Assembly: GCF_035083965.1 (NCBI RefSeq)
Contig: NC_089724.1
Coordinates: forward strand, 4,760,001-4,824,000
DNA from: Branchiostoma lanceolatum
Lineage: Eukaryota > Chordata > Leptocardii > Amphioxiformes > Branchiostomatidae
Length of the DNA stretch: 64,000 nucleotides
Reading direction: 5' to 3'
Both the position numbers and the translations under genes were made by a program. Each line of letters starts with the position of its first letter. The stretch's first letter is position 1. The notes beneath the pieces are model-generated. The model saw only the letters and a program-made list of their open reading frames with translations. It was not told where the DNA came from and did not search any database. Shown piece after piece: positions 63,481-64,000 of this stretch.

Positions 63481-64000
63481 AATTAACAGGGCGCGGACAC
63501 TTCCTGCGCAGCCTAAGTGGTGCATTCGCGGTAAATCCCGGGTCGGCGCGGGTCCCGTGCAGAAGAGCTGAGCAGGTCGACACGACCTGGAGAGTCACGG
63601 AAAACTCGAATTTGCAGGCACGTGGAACACGATTTCCACCCCGCAAATTCGTTATTTCGTACAGTGCATGCAGTCATCTCTTTTGGCCAAATAGGCCAGC
63701 ATACCGGTACCTCATATTGTACATAACACAGCACTAGATAATGATATATTTCTTAATGCAGCATTTAGTTTTGATCATCATCATGGAGTCCATTCCAAGT
63801 CACCAGTCATTGTTATTGTCAGAATTTAGAATTATTTTCAATTTGTTGTAATCATTTGTGCAAGAGTTTTGATACTTTTGAATTTGATTTCAACTTAAGA
63901 AGTATTTCCGCGGTTTTCTAAAACTTTAGAAATATTCATGATGTGGAATATGATATTTCTGGTAGTTTGTAAATAACGGTAACAGCATCTCACCATTATT

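Larger units (their letters stand above)
59560..64000. other. Repeat-rich region without a recognised gene
   Basis: Contains a LINE tail (59705-59905), the reversed family I MITE (60848-61073) and a two-copy 108-bp tandem repeat (63264-63480). Otherwise it is unique-looking DNA in which I can see no exon with family resemblance. A promoter or untranslated exon of a gene beyond the window cannot be excluded. Confidence 0.5.

Overview
The window reads as invertebrate chordate nuclear DNA, most likely an amphioxus (Branchiostoma). The reasons are small conserved exons with GT-AG introns, a cyclophilin, BTB proteins and a duplicated GH18 chitinase of metazoan type, a short-chain collagen-like secreted protein, and a dense load of tRNA-derived SINEs, palindromic MITEs and LINE tails. 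The species is inferred, not proven. No bacterial operon, CRISPR array or viral gene was seen.

Layout. 1-171 holds the last exon of a carboxylesterase-type gene (+). 172-7700 is repeat-rich intergenic DNA. 7731-13925 (-) is a five-exon cyclophilin A-type gene (166 aa). 14000-17180 holds a LINE tail and an array of degenerate copies of the end of the next gene. 17181-25081 (-) is an eight-exon BTB gene with four C2H2 zinc fingers (484 aa). 27336-30510 (+) is a two-exon BTB gene whose C-terminal part carries about 18 copies of a 13-residue repeat and no zinc finger (796 aa). 32743-33628 (-) is a secreted short-chain collagen-like gene with a single-base frameshift in a G run. 33630-37350 is repeats. 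37374-59425 (+) is a 19-exon secreted chitinase (1033 aa) with the order signal peptide, Cys-rich segment, TSP1, GH18, TSP1, GH18, CBM14. Its 7-kb intron 14 holds an L1-like LINE with a 12-bp target duplication that is itself split by a second LINE. 59430-64000 is repeat-rich with no recognisable gene.

The most unusual theme is truncated-exon amplification. In the zinc-finger gene and in the chitinase, pieces of exons have been tandemly copied next to the intact exon. Most copies carry the intron 3' end, the splice acceptor and only the first 22-98 bases of the exon. There are about ten copies of the first zinc-finger exon (122/128-bp units), three of the first GH18 exon, four of the late GH18 exon (exact 91-bp units) and about nine of the C-terminal end of the zinc-finger ORF including its stop. 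This creates ladders of decoy splice acceptors and looks like a recurrent local process.

The genes do not form an obvious pathway. The cyclophilin is a housekeeping foldase, the two BTB genes are probably nuclear regulators, and the chitinase and collagen-like protein are secreted. The spliced models were built by hand from frame, splice sites and family resemblance; exon phases close without error in all of them except the frameshifted collagen-like gene.
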